DNA of 5,092 nt from an uncultured Clostridia bacterium (GTDB lineage Bacteria; Bacillota; Clostridia; Oscillospirales; Ruminococcaceae), in NCBI GenBank assembly GCA_937901805.1, contig CALDJI010000269.1, positions 1 to 5,092 of the forward strand. Reading direction: 5' to 3'. The notes under the pieces are model-generated. The model had not been told where the DNA came from and did not search any database. It saw nothing but the letters and a program-made list of their open reading frames with translations. Below, one piece after another: positions 5,039-5,092 of this stretch (its first letter is position 1; each line of letters opens with the position of its first letter). A program made the translations under genes and the position numbers.

Positions 5039-5092
5039 GGTGCGCCAAGAGGGACTCGAACCCCCGACCTACTGGTTCGTAGCCAGTCACTC
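5038..5092 (-). tRNA. tRNA-Arg(ACG), 3' part (5' end beyond window)
   Basis: Read on the minus strand, the anticodon arm is ACTGG / CTACGAA / CCAGT (5071-5087) with anticodon ACG at 5078-5080, decoding CGU and, after conversion of A34 to inosine, CGC and CGA. It is followed by variable loop AGGTC (5066-5070), a T arm with GGGGG / TTCGAGT / CCCTC (5049-5065), the 3' acceptor strand TTGGCGC (5042-5048), discriminator A (5041) and an encoded CCA (5038-5040). The D arm and 5' acceptor strand (expected GCGCCAA) lie outside. All visible stems pair, with one G-U in the T stem, so it looks functional. Confidence 0.95.

Overview
The window looks like a chromosomal segment of a low-to-moderate G+C, Gram-positive anaerobe, most likely class Clostridia. 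This is inferred from strong AGGAGG-type ribosome binding sites, a PdaB-like exported deacetylase, methylerythritol-phosphate isoprenoid genes, a prmA-rsmE pair, and the remnant of a gene resembling the CD3324 family of clostridia. No species can be named from the sequence alone.

Left part, minus strand (1-1950): ispD and ispF form a translationally coupled pair with a 23-bp overlap behind a good housekeeping promoter; ispF runs off the left edge. Upstream of them is a separately terminated gene for an exported NodB-type polysaccharide deacetylase of the PdaB-like sporulation group. A hairpin right after its stop codon insulates it from ispD.

Middle (1918-2403): an orphan 60-aa ribbon-helix-helix DNA-binding protein on the minus strand, ending at a strong symmetric terminator. 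It is divergent from prmA. The intergenic space contains a near-perfect 16-bp-arm palindrome, smaller inverted repeats and promoter-like boxes on both strands.

Right-middle, plus strand (2344-4168): a near-consensus promoter drives prmA (ribosomal protein L11 methyltransferase) and rsmE (16S rRNA m3U1498 methyltransferase). This is a two-gene ribosome-modification operon closed by a 19-bp perfect terminator hairpin.

Right end, minus strand (4170-5092): a degraded locus lies between that terminator and tRNA-Arg(ACG). It holds a CD3324-like helix-turn-helix gene broken by one in-frame stop and two single-base frameshifts. Just upstream is a short unrecognised ORF, itself possibly frameshifted, which would have overlapped the CD3324-like start. 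An unexplained 45-nt hairpin follows, then the terminator of the tRNA and the 3' part of tRNA-Arg(ACG), which is cut by the window edge.

Most of the window is ordinary housekeeping sequence. The points worth a second look are the decayed two-gene module next to the tRNA and the palindrome-rich control region of the ribbon-helix-helix gene. I see no evidence for a new defence or mobile system.
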